Source: Segetibacter aerophilus (GTDB lineage Bacteria > Bacteroidota > Bacteroidia > Chitinophagales > Chitinophagaceae). Taken from it: a stretch of 64,000 bases of DNA. The translations under genes were made by a program, and so were the position numbers. The stretch is taken from NCBI RefSeq assembly GCF_007991655.1, contig NZ_BJYT01000025.1, forward strand, positions 1-64,000, in the 5' to 3' direction. The notes under the pieces are model-generated. The model was given only the letters and a program-made list of their open reading frames with translations, had not been told where the DNA came from and ran no database searches. Below, in pieces: positions 41,757 to 49,997 of this stretch (position 1 is its first letter; every line of letters starts with the position of its first letter).

Positions 41757-42658
41757 GAACGGCTTTCATAAATCAACTAATTGAGGAAGCAAGAAAAAAC
41801 GACCGGGTTTTTTTAATAGTTGGTGATCTTGGCTTCAGTGTAGTTGAACCTTTTGTACAAGAGTTTCCTGAACGTTATTTAAACGTTGGTGTCGCTGAAC
41901 AAAACATGGCCGGTTTTGCTGCGGGCTTAGCCTTGGAAGGTTATTGCGTTTTCATCTATTCAATTGGCAATTTTCCAACGCTTCGTTGCATGGAGCAGAT
42001 ACGTTACGACATCTGCTATCACGATCTGAACGTAAAAATAATTGCTGTGGGTGGAGGATACTCGTATGGTGCGCTGGGCCCCTCGCATCATGCCACTGAA
42101 GAAATCGGAATGCTTCGTACAATACCAAATATAGTGGTCTGCGCTCCGGGAGACCCACTAGAATCTCAAAGGATTACAACCTTTTGTACGAACCATATAG
42201 GCCCTTGTTATGTTAGGTTAGGGAAGGCAGGAGAACCTGTAGTACATGAGGATTTAGCTGAGTTATCTATTGGAGATATTATCGAAGTTAAACAAGGAAA
42301 AAATACGGCTGTGTTCTCAACCGGTTCAATGCTTAAGTATGTGTGCGATTTTGTAAATGATAATGATCTGAACGCTTCAATTTATAGTTTCCCCTTCGTT
42401 AAACCAATCAATAAAAGTCAACTAAAGGAAATCCTTGAAAGTTATCAATCGATCATTACTATTGAGGAGCATCAATCGCAGGGAGGATTTGGATCTGCTA
42501 TATTGGAACAAGCAAATGACTTGTTGAATGAAGGTTCTATAAAAGCCCTTCCAAAAATTAAACGCATTGCAATTAATGATAAGTTCTATTCTATCGCGGG
42601 TTCACAAAAATATCTAAGGGAAGCTGCCGGGTTAGTGTTAGAAAAATTCTACTTCTAA
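41753..42658 (+). CDS. Transketolase-like protein, C-terminal (pyrimidine-binding) subunit
   Basis: A 301-residue partner of the preceding gene, with the central and C-terminal transketolase domains. The glutamate that activates ThDP is in LNVGVAEQNMAGFAAGLA. IKIIAVGGGYSYGALGPSHH-like residues (VKIIAVGGGYSYGALGPSHH) and VVCAPGDPLE follow; the C-domain has TIEEHQSQGGFGSAIL. It overlaps the N-subunit by four bases. A 131-base gap follows before glf, so this may be the end of the first transcript. Together the two subunits make one complete active site. Confidence 0.88.
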   Translation: MRTAFINQLIEEARKNDRVFLIVGDLGFSVVEPFVQEFPERYLNVGVAEQNMAGFAAGLALEGYCVFIYSIGNFPTLRCMEQIRYDICYHDLNVKIIAVGGGYSYGALGPSHHATEEIGMLRTIPNIVVCAPGDPLESQRITTFCTNHIGPCYVRLGKAGEPVVHEDLAELSIGDIIEVKQGKNTAVFSTGSMLKYVCDFVNDNDLNASIYSFPFVKPINKSQLKEILESYQSIITIEEHQSQGGFGSAILEQANDLLNEGSIKALPKIKRIAINDKFYSIAGSQKYLREAAGLVLEKFYF

Positions 42659-42789
42659 TTTTAAATGCCAGAATTCTCAACTAGCTCTTATCATACGTTC
42701 ATCCCTTTTAAGAGTTTAGTTCATTCATCAAATAATAGGTGGCACTATTATTTTTTACACTTCAGGGTTTTTAAAATAAATTTTAATAA

Positions 42790-43905
42790 ATGAGTTTAAG
42801 TAGAGAATACGATTACCTCGTTGTAGGAAGTGGATTGTTTGGTTCTGTATTTGCCCACGAGGCAAAGAAAAGAGGTAAGAAATGTTTGATTATAGATAAG
42901 CGCGATCACGCCGGCGGTAATGTTTATTGTAAAGAAGTGGAAGGAATTAATGTGCATCAATATGGAGCACATATTTTTCATACCAATGATAAGCAAATTT
43001 GGGATTATGTAAATTCTTTTGTTGAGTTCAACAGGTATACGAATACGCCGGTGGCGCTCTATAAGGATAAGCTGTATAATCTTCCTTTTAACATGAATAC
43101 CTTTTACCAGTTGTGGGGAGTGAAGACACCGCAGGAAGCAAAAGATAAAATACAATCTCAGATTGAAGCCCTTGATATTAAAGAGCCTTCAAACCTCGAA
43201 GAGCAGGCGCTCTCACTTATAGGACCTGACATTTATGAGAAGCTTATTAAGGGCTACACCGAAAAACAATGGGGAAGATCAGCAACAGAACTTCCGGCCT
43301 TTATTATTAAAAGACTACCCGTAAGGTTTACTTACGATAACAATTACTTTAATGATAAATACCAGGGCATCCCTATCGGTGGATATAACAAATTGGTGGA
43401 AGGTCTTCTAAAAGATATAGAAGTACGTCTGAGTGTTGATTATTTCGAAAACAGGGAAGAATGGAACGCTTTAGCTGACACAATTGTTTTTACAGGTAAG
43501 ATCGATCAATACTATAACTATGAGTTTGGACAGTTAGAGTATAGAAGCCTGAAGTTTGAGCATGAAACACATGATGTTGAAAATTACCAGGGTAATGCCG
43601 TTGTGAATTATACTGAGCGGGAAGTGCCTTTCACTAGAATTATTGAGCACAAGCACTTCGAGTTTGGAACACAACCAAAAACGGTAGTAACTAAAGAATA
43701 TCCTGAAGAGTGGACATCAGAAAAGGAACCTTATTATCCTATTAATGATGCTAAAAACACATCTACATTTAAAAAGTACCAGGAGCTGGCGGATAAGGAA
43801 ACGAATGTGATTTTCGGTGGAAGATTAGCTGAATATCGCTACTACGATATGCATCAGATTATTGGATCTGCCTTGAAACAGGTGTCAGTACATTTTCAAG
43901 AGTAA
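42790..43905 (+). CDS. glf: UDP-galactopyranose mutase
   Basis: A 371-residue FAD protein that interconverts UDP-galactopyranose and UDP-galactofuranose. The FAD motif is YLVVGSGLFGSVFAHEA; then DKRDHAGGNVY, YGAHIFHTND, LPFNMNTFYQLWG, YTEKQWGRSATELP and the C-terminal GRLAEYRYYDMHQIIG. All expected segments are seen. It shows that the polysaccharide contains galactofuranose. Length is normal. The following 186-base spacer holds a hairpin-forming sequence. Confidence 0.94.
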   Translation: MSLSREYDYLVVGSGLFGSVFAHEAKKRGKKCLIIDKRDHAGGNVYCKEVEGINVHQYGAHIFHTNDKQIWDYVNSFVEFNRYTNTPVALYKDKLYNLPFNMNTFYQLWGVKTPQEAKDKIQSQIEALDIKEPSNLEEQALSLIGPDIYEKLIKGYTEKQWGRSATELPAFIIKRLPVRFTYDNNYFNDKYQGIPIGGYNKLVEGLLKDIEVRLSVDYFENREEWNALADTIVFTGKIDQYYNYEFGQLEYRSLKFEHETHDVENYQGNAVVNYTEREVPFTRIIEHKHFEFGTQPKTVVTKEYPEEWTSEKEPYYPINDAKNTSTFKKYQELADKETNVIFGGRLAEYRYYDMHQIIGSALKQVSVHFQE

Positions 43906-43951
43906 CCATTTATACTCTTTTAAAAAACAGTTCAAAAAAGCTTTAAAGGCT

Positions 43952-44027
43952 GAAGAGAGAGTGTCACAACGATGTCGGGAAAAGTTATTCGGACCACCAA
44001 CTAAAAATACTTTTTATAACTCTCTTC
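43952..44027. repeat. Long-range inverted repeat between glf and the glycosylphosphotransferase gene
   Basis: GAAGAGAG at 43952-43959 pairs with CTCTCTTC at 44020-44027; near ends AAAGGCT and GCCCTTT extend the stem imperfectly. Between them lies GTGTCACAACGATGTCGGG (43961-43979), which resembles the long-form TGCGACGCAAC repeat. It may be a diverged repeat copy or an RNA structure that limits read-through. Confidence 0.4.
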
Positions 44028-44091
44028 GCCCTTTTTAAGTTCAAATAAACTTTTATCAATTATATCTCGTTAATGGGTATAATTGTGAAAC

Positions 44092-45435
44092 ATGTCTCAA
44101 CGATATTCTAAGTATTCGCCTGCCATTGTTCTAATATTAGACCTCCTAATATTAAACCCTACGTTATTGATAAATTTTTCTATTATCTCTAACGATGAAA
44201 TTCGTTCAACATTATTTTACCAGTTATTTTTTACTTACAATATTTCGTGGATCCTTATTGCTTTTTCAACTAGTAACATGCACTTCGCCCGGCCCATTAA
44301 CTATTGGGGGAGCTTACAAAAAATTATCACTTCATCTTTAATTCACCTGGTAGTTGTTTTGGGAACATTGTATTTGCTAAAGCAATACCACTTAGGAAGA
44401 TTATTTTTCGCTACCCAATTTGTATCGTTTTCCCTAATACTACTAGTTCAAAGAATTGCAATTATTTACGGCGTTAGTTATCTAAGGGTTAAGGGTTACA
44501 ATAGGAGAAAAATTTGGTTGCTGGGTGATACAGAAGTTGTACAAAGAGTTGAACGATCTTTTAGCAACCACCCGGAATATGGTTATAATTTAATCAAACC
44601 TCTCCCAAGAGATTTAAGCGAATACTCGAAACAGGAGATAAAAAGCTTTATAACCTTTAATGAAATTGACGAGCTATTTATTTGCTTTAAAGAAATCAAA
44701 AGAGAATTTATAAATGATGTGTTGGAATATGAGAAGATGGGATTGAAGATAAAAATGATCTCAGACCTTCAAATAGATTCGGCCAATACTCAGTTATTAA
44801 GTTACCACAACTTCCCTGTAATACATATTTCGTCGAGCCCGTTTGAAGACCAAAAAGCCAAACTTACAAAGAGAGCATTCGACCTTGTTGTCTCGTCTTT
44901 TATAATGATCTGCGGCCTCCCAATCTTTTTATTATTGGTACTGATCACTAAAATAACTACCAAAGGGAGAGTTTTTTACATGCAGGAAAGGATAGGAAAA
45001 AACGGCGTTCCATTTTATATATTCAAGTTTAGAACGATGCATTTAAACGCGGAAAGCAATGGACCGCAACTGGCAAAAGAAAATGACCCGCGCGTAACAA
45101 GTTGGGGAAGGATCATGAGAAGAACGAGGTTAGACGAATTACCCCAGTTTCTGAACGTTTTTATCGGGCAAATGTCTGTGGTTGGACCAAGGCCGGAGCG
45201 ACGTTTTTTTATTGAGCAGATAATCCAAAAGGCGCCCGAATATAAAAACTTGCTTTCCATCAAACCGGGAATAACTTCTATTGGGCAGATCAAATATGGC
45301 TATGCAGAAAACATTGATCAAATGATACAAAGGATGAAATTTGACCAGGTTTACTTAAAGAACCAAAAGCTGACCGTCGACTTAAATATCATTATGGCTA
45401 CTGTGAGATTTATTATTGAGGGCAAAGCGAAATGA
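44092..45435 (+). CDS. Polyprenyl glycosylphosphotransferase (chain-initiating)
   Basis: A 447-residue membrane enzyme of the WbaP/WcaJ type, which puts the first sugar-1-phosphate on undecaprenyl phosphate. Four N-terminal helices (about 10-125), a Rossmann-like middle part (about 140-250) and a C-terminal bacterial sugar transferase domain (about 260-447) are seen. The latter has KRAFDLVVSSFIMI, GRVFYMQERIGKNG, KFRTMHLNAE, MRRTRLDELPQFLNV and MSVVGPRPE. The middle domain has lost an obvious Gly-rich loop. It probably begins assembly of the repeat unit and is the point where lipid-linked synthesis begins. Confidence 0.91.
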   Translation: MSQRYSKYSPAIVLILDLLILNPTLLINFSIISNDEIRSTLFYQLFFTYNISWILIAFSTSNMHFARPINYWGSLQKIITSSLIHLVVVLGTLYLLKQYHLGRLFFATQFVSFSLILLVQRIAIIYGVSYLRVKGYNRRKIWLLGDTEVVQRVERSFSNHPEYGYNLIKPLPRDLSEYSKQEIKSFITFNEIDELFICFKEIKREFINDVLEYEKMGLKIKMISDLQIDSANTQLLSYHNFPVIHISSSPFEDQKAKLTKRAFDLVVSSFIMICGLPIFLLLVLITKITTKGRVFYMQERIGKNGVPFYIFKFRTMHLNAESNGPQLAKENDPRVTSWGRIMRRTRLDELPQFLNVFIGQMSVVGPRPERRFFIEQIIQKAPEYKNLLSIKPGITSIGQIKYGYAENIDQMIQRMKFDQVYLKNQKLTVDLNIIMATVRFIIEGKAK

Positions 45436-45570
45436 ATTTTTCAAGAACAAAAATTTTCATTAATTGGTCAGGTAATCGATAAGAATCAGCGCAAAGCTTT
45501 ACAAATAATTTTGAATAATTCTATTTCAAACCCTTTAAATTGCGGTTCTTTTAAATAAGAATCTGAAATT

Positions 45571-48006
45571 GTGAAGTTCAAATTGTTTTTTACCAGTATT
45601 CTAATTTTACTGTCTTTCTCTCTTTTTGCTCAAATACCTTCTTTACCTTCTAATTTGTCGAACGTTAAATCTTCTGATGTTACTGAAGAGCAACTGACAC
45701 AGATAAAAAGCTATCTAAGTAAAAATAATTTATCCGCACAACAAGCATACGACCTGTTATTAGCCCGGGGAATGAGCCAGGCTGAGGCAACAACTCTAAG
45801 AGGAAGGCTGGAGGTAATCGGCAACTCGGGAAGTAGTGGCAACACTTCGCTGCCCGAAGAGAACAGCAGGGGCGGCGAAAGACGGGTCTCCGACACCTCA
45901 AATAAGACTATACAAGTTGTTAATCCCAGGAAAATATTTGGCCTCGAAATCTTCAATAACGGAGTGCTCTCATTTGAACCTAATATAAGTATTGCAACTC
46001 CCGTCGGTTATGTGATCGGACCTAATGATGAAATCAACATTAATATTTTTGGCTACCAGGAGGCAAAGTATAATCTTAAGGTGGGTCCAGAAGGTGACAT
46101 AAATATTCCTTATGTTGGAGTTATGTATGTGGCCGGACTTACTATAGAGCAGGCAACTGCAAGAATAAAAAGTCGGCTTAGCAACGCAGGATATGCTAAT
46201 ATAAAAACAGGTCTTACAAAGGTTAGCGTAACAATAGGAAGAATTAGAAGTATTAAAGTAACCATTTTAGGAGAAGCCAAAAAGCCGGGCACATACACGC
46301 TACCGTCTTTGGCGACTGCATTCAATGCGTTGTACCTTTCTGGAGGCCCAACGGAGATGGGAAGCATGAGGAACATTGAAATTGTTCGGAATGGAAGAGT
46401 TGCAGGAATTTTAGATATCTATGATTTCCTTGTGAAAGCAGATCAGAGAGCAAATCTTCTTTTGCAGGACCAGGATGTTATTCGAATACCTGCTTATAAA
46501 GTAAGAGTTTCCCTGGAGGGAGAGGTAAAAAGAACGGGATTGTTTGAAATGAAAGCAAACGAGAGTCTTCAAACTTTATTAGAGTTTGCAGGAGGTTTTT
46601 CTGATAGCGCATATACTGCGAGCATAACCGGTTACAAGGTAACAGATGTCGAAAACAGAATAATAGATATTGCTCAAAATCAGTTTGCTACATATAAACC
46701 AGGTCGCTCTGAATCGTTTGTCGTTAAAAAGATTTTGGGCCGCTTTATTAATCGTGTAACAATATCTGGAGCAGTATACTTACCGGGAGATTATGAGTTA
46801 ACTGAAGGCATGACATTAAAAGAGTTGATTAACAAGGCACGAGGTTTAAAGCAAGATGCATACAATGGTCGAGGTTTGATCCTTCGAAGCAGGGAAGATC
46901 TAACTCCTGAATATTTATCTTTTAGCCCGATAGAAGTTGTTAGGGAAGCATCCTCAAACCTTGTTCTTAGACCAAATGACAGGGTAACCATTTCTTCAGT
47001 AGGTCAACTAAGAGAAAACACGACGGTAAGTATAAATGGAGAAGTTAGAAATACGGGCGAATATCCTTTTGTCGAAAATATGTCTTTAAAAGACCTCATA
47101 CTTCTGGCAGGTGGTTTTACAGATGCTGCCATCCCACAAAGAATTGAGGTTGCCCGACGGCTGAAGACTGACTCCTTTAATATCAGTGATATTAAAGTGT
47201 CAGAAGTATTTAATATTACTTCTTTGAATGATCTGCAGGAAAGAGGTTCAGACATAAAATTGCAGTCATACGATGCTGTAATTGTAAGAAAGAACCCTGC
47301 CTATCAACCTCAAATAAGTGTGAGCGTCGAAGGAGAAGTTCCCTACCCTGGCGCCTACGTTCTAAAAAATAAGAATGATCGAATAAGTGATGTTATTAAA
47401 AGAGCCGGAGGTCTTACTTTGCAAGCTTACGAGCAAGGAGGGTATGTAACAAGAAGAAACAATAAAACTTTAATAAACGAACTTAATAGTCAGAAAATAA
47501 ATACAATTCAGGAGACCTTGAAGGATACCTCGCGATTTGTAGAACAGCAGGTTGAGCGAAAGTTTGACCAAATTGCTATTGATCTGACGACAATCTTGGC
47601 TTCTCCCGGATCGAAAAACGACCTGGTTTTGGAAGAGGGAGACATTATAACCATACCTAAGGAAAAAATGGACGTTAGAATAAGCGGACAGGTTTTATTT
47701 CCTACCAGGGTTGTGTACCAGGAAAAATTAGACTTAAAAGACTACTTAGGCCGTGCAGGAGGTGTATCTGAAAACGCACGCAAGTCGAAAATCTATGTTT
47801 TGTATCCTAACGGTAACGCTGCAAAGACCAGTCACTTTTTGTTTTTTAGAAGCTATCCGAAAATAACTCCAGGGTCAGAGGTGATTGTACCAAAAAAGCA
47901 TGAGGTAGAAAGAAGAAGACTATCTACAGGTGAAGTTATAGGTATCACAACGGCAATAACGTCATTTGCTGGGGTCTTAATTAGTTTATTGATAAATCTT
48001 AAGTAA
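45571..48006 (+). CDS. Wza-like polysaccharide export protein with several SLBB domains
   Basis: An 811-residue outer-membrane export protein. After a signal peptide (MKFKLFFTSILILLSFSLFAQ) there is a linker (about 25-110), then a Poly_export domain (about 140-230, with YVIGPNDEININIFGYQEAKYN) and at least five SLBB domains (about 235-790; repeated as VTILGEAKKPGTY, VSLEGEVKRTGLF, VTISGAVYLPGDY, VSINGEVRNTGEY, VSVEGEVPYPGAY and VRISGQVLFPTRV). It ends in one hydrophobic helix. Start is GTG at 45571. It carries the polymer across the outer membrane with the Wzz-like gene after it. Confidence 0.9.
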   Translation: MKFKLFFTSILILLSFSLFAQIPSLPSNLSNVKSSDVTEEQLTQIKSYLSKNNLSAQQAYDLLLARGMSQAEATTLRGRLEVIGNSGSSGNTSLPEENSRGGERRVSDTSNKTIQVVNPRKIFGLEIFNNGVLSFEPNISIATPVGYVIGPNDEININIFGYQEAKYNLKVGPEGDINIPYVGVMYVAGLTIEQATARIKSRLSNAGYANIKTGLTKVSVTIGRIRSIKVTILGEAKKPGTYTLPSLATAFNALYLSGGPTEMGSMRNIEIVRNGRVAGILDIYDFLVKADQRANLLLQDQDVIRIPAYKVRVSLEGEVKRTGLFEMKANESLQTLLEFAGGFSDSAYTASITGYKVTDVENRIIDIAQNQFATYKPGRSESFVVKKILGRFINRVTISGAVYLPGDYELTEGMTLKELINKARGLKQDAYNGRGLILRSREDLTPEYLSFSPIEVVREASSNLVLRPNDRVTISSVGQLRENTTVSINGEVRNTGEYPFVENMSLKDLILLAGGFTDAAIPQRIEVARRLKTDSFNISDIKVSEVFNITSLNDLQERGSDIKLQSYDAVIVRKNPAYQPQISVSVEGEVPYPGAYVLKNKNDRISDVIKRAGGLTLQAYEQGGYVTRRNNKTLINELNSQKINTIQETLKDTSRFVEQQVERKFDQIAIDLTTILASPGSKNDLVLEEGDIITIPKEKMDVRISGQVLFPTRVVYQEKLDLKDYLGRAGGVSENARKSKIYVLYPNGNAAKTSHFLFFRSYPKITPGSEVIVPKKHEVERRRLSTGEVIGITTAITSFAGVLISLLINLK

Positions 48007-48017
48007 GAACACCGATA

Positions 48018-49085
48018 ATGTCCACTGCGGTAGCCAAAGAAATAACACTCACAGAACTTTTTACCTGGACAAAAAGACTTGGAAAACACTTGTTATCTAA
48101 GTGGTGGTTAATTGCCTTAGTAGCAATAATTATGGGCATATTAGGGGTGTTATATGCGTGGTCGACAAAACCGGTGTATGTTGCTGAAATAACTTTTGCT
48201 ACTGAAAATAACAACAGTTCTCAGTTAGGAATGTATGCTGGAATAGCATCGCAATTTGGTCTCGACCTGGGAGGAGGTGGAACAAGCGGGGTTTTCGAGG
48301 GCGAGAGTCTAATGGAATTATTAAAGAGCCGGACAATGGTAGAAAAGACCCTATTATCTCCTTTCAATAAGACTTCACAAGAGCTGATGGTTGAAGTTTT
48401 TTTAGAAAGTAATAGTCGCAAGTGGAGAGATAAACCTTCTACAAAAAACATGAAGTTTGAAACATATCCTCAAAAAGCCGATCGTAATAGAGATAGCATA
48501 ATGAAGAATGTATTCGATCGAATCACTAAGAAGAACCTTCAGATAGAAAGAAGAGACAAGAAAACAAATTTCATCACTATTCAGATGAAAGATGTCAACG
48601 AGTTATTTGCAAAACGATTTGTTGAGATACTCGTAGAAAACGCACTGCAGTTTTATAGCGATTATAAAAGTAAAAAAGCTCGTCAAAACTTGCGAATAAT
48701 AGAAACACAAACAGACTCTGTTAGAAGATTGCTTTTTGGAAACATCAGTGAAGTAAATACAATAAATGACTTAAACGTAAACCCGTTAAGACAAGTAGCA
48801 AGGACGGGTGCACAGCGAAAACAGATAGATGTGCAGGTAAATGCGACTCTGTACGGAGAACTGCTAAAAAACCTCGAATTATCAAGATTAGCACTAAGAA
48901 AAGAAACCCCTTTAATTCAAATAATTGATGCTCCTATTCTTCCCTTAGAAAAAATAAAACCCGGCAGACTTTTGACTGGACTGGTATTTTCCTTTATCGG
49001 TATTTTTATTATTTCTGTTATTTTAATCCTGAGATTTATTGTTCGGGAGCCGGTTGGGAAACAGCCAATACAGGTACAAGTATAA
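48018..49085 (+). CDS. Wzz-like chain-length determinant / co-polymerase
   Basis: A 355-residue protein with an N-terminal helix (about 35-55), a periplasmic helical region (about 60-310) and a second helix (about 320-342), the Wzz topology. ITLTELFTWTKRLGKHLLSKW before helix 1 and PRLPLEKIKPGRL-like text (seen as APILPLEKIKPGR) before helix 2 are typical. It lacks the tyrosine-kinase domain that is fused in some partners. It controls length of the polymer. The gap to the Wza-like gene is only 11 bases, so co-transcription is clear. Confidence 0.86.
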   Translation: MSTAVAKEITLTELFTWTKRLGKHLLSKWWLIALVAIIMGILGVLYAWSTKPVYVAEITFATENNNSSQLGMYAGIASQFGLDLGGGGTSGVFEGESLMELLKSRTMVEKTLLSPFNKTSQELMVEVFLESNSRKWRDKPSTKNMKFETYPQKADRNRDSIMKNVFDRITKKNLQIERRDKKTNFITIQMKDVNELFAKRFVEILVENALQFYSDYKSKKARQNLRIIETQTDSVRRLLFGNISEVNTINDLNVNPLRQVARTGAQRKQIDVQVNATLYGELLKNLELSRLALRKETPLIQIIDAPILPLEKIKPGRLLTGLVFSFIGIFIISVILILRFIVREPVGKQPIQVQV

Positions 49086-49167
49086 CTTCATACTTCAATA
49101 AGCTTTAGCCCACTACAAGGAAAAAATTAAAACGAAAATTTTTTCTCCTCCACCACAATAACATTGT

Positions 49168-49986
49168 ATGAATAGACGAGTTGCGGTTATTAAGAATACA
49201 CTTATTCAAAAAGAGTTTGGAGGGGCATTGAAAGAATGGCTTTTAAATACTTTTTCGCCTCCTTGTGAAGTCCTTTCAAACTTCAAAATAACTACAATTG
49301 ACAAGTCGGATAATTCTTACTATAAAATATATATAAAGGGTTATAGCATGCCGATCTTTCTTTCCAAAGAATTGGACTTCCATGTGATACAACACGTGGT
49401 GTCTGAGCAGCTCTATCATTGGAATTGGCATTACTATGAAATTCCTGAGACTACTGTTGAGGCAGGAGATATAGTATTTGATTGTGGAAGTGCAGAAGGC
49501 ATTTTTACCTTTTTAGCATTTCCGAGAGCAAAGCATGTGTATGCCTTTGAGCCTTTAGAAGAATACGTATCAGGACTTGAAAAAACGTTTGAAGGGTTAA
49601 GCAATGTCTTAGTTGTAAACGAAGCGTTGGGTGACAAAGTAGGTGAAATCTATTTAAAGAAAGACGGAATTGCCTCTACAATTTCTAATGTAATGACCGA
49701 CACAAAGATTAACATCAATACTATTGATAATTTTTGCAAAACAAAAAATGTTCCTATTAATTATTTAAAGGCAGATATCGAAGGTTACGAGCAGCAAATG
49801 CTCGATGGAGCCATGGATGCAATTACTCAGTTTAAACCAAAAATTGCAATCACAGTGTACCATAAGGAGAACGATGTTCCGAGGATAGTAAAGCAGTTAA
49901 GATCTGCAGTACCTGAATATAAAATTAAACTGAAAGGACTAACAGACACTTTGAATAAACCTGTTATGCTTCACGCCTGGATGTAA
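49168..49986 (+). CDS. FkbM-family methyltransferase
   Basis: A 272-residue SAM-dependent methyltransferase. SAM binding is by VFDCGSAEGIFTFLAF and AKHVYAFEPLEEYV; the family-specific segment is NINTIDNFCKTKNVPINYLKADIEGYE split over about 185-212, with KADIEGYEQQMLDGA closing. FkbM enzymes O-methylate sugars or polyketides. The first 60 residues are an extra N-terminal part of unknown role. The beta-helix gene follows after 11 bases. It is one of four methyltransferases in the locus. Confidence 0.85.
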   Translation: MNRRVAVIKNTLIQKEFGGALKEWLLNTFSPPCEVLSNFKITTIDKSDNSYYKIYIKGYSMPIFLSKELDFHVIQHVVSEQLYHWNWHYYEIPETTVEAGDIVFDCGSAEGIFTFLAFPRAKHVYAFEPLEEYVSGLEKTFEGLSNVLVVNEALGDKVGEIYLKKDGIASTISNVMTDTKININTIDNFCKTKNVPINYLKADIEGYEQQMLDGAMDAITQFKPKIAITVYHKENDVPRIVKQLRSAVPEYKIKLKGLTDTLNKPVMLHAWM

Positions 49987-49997
49987 TATTATTAGTT

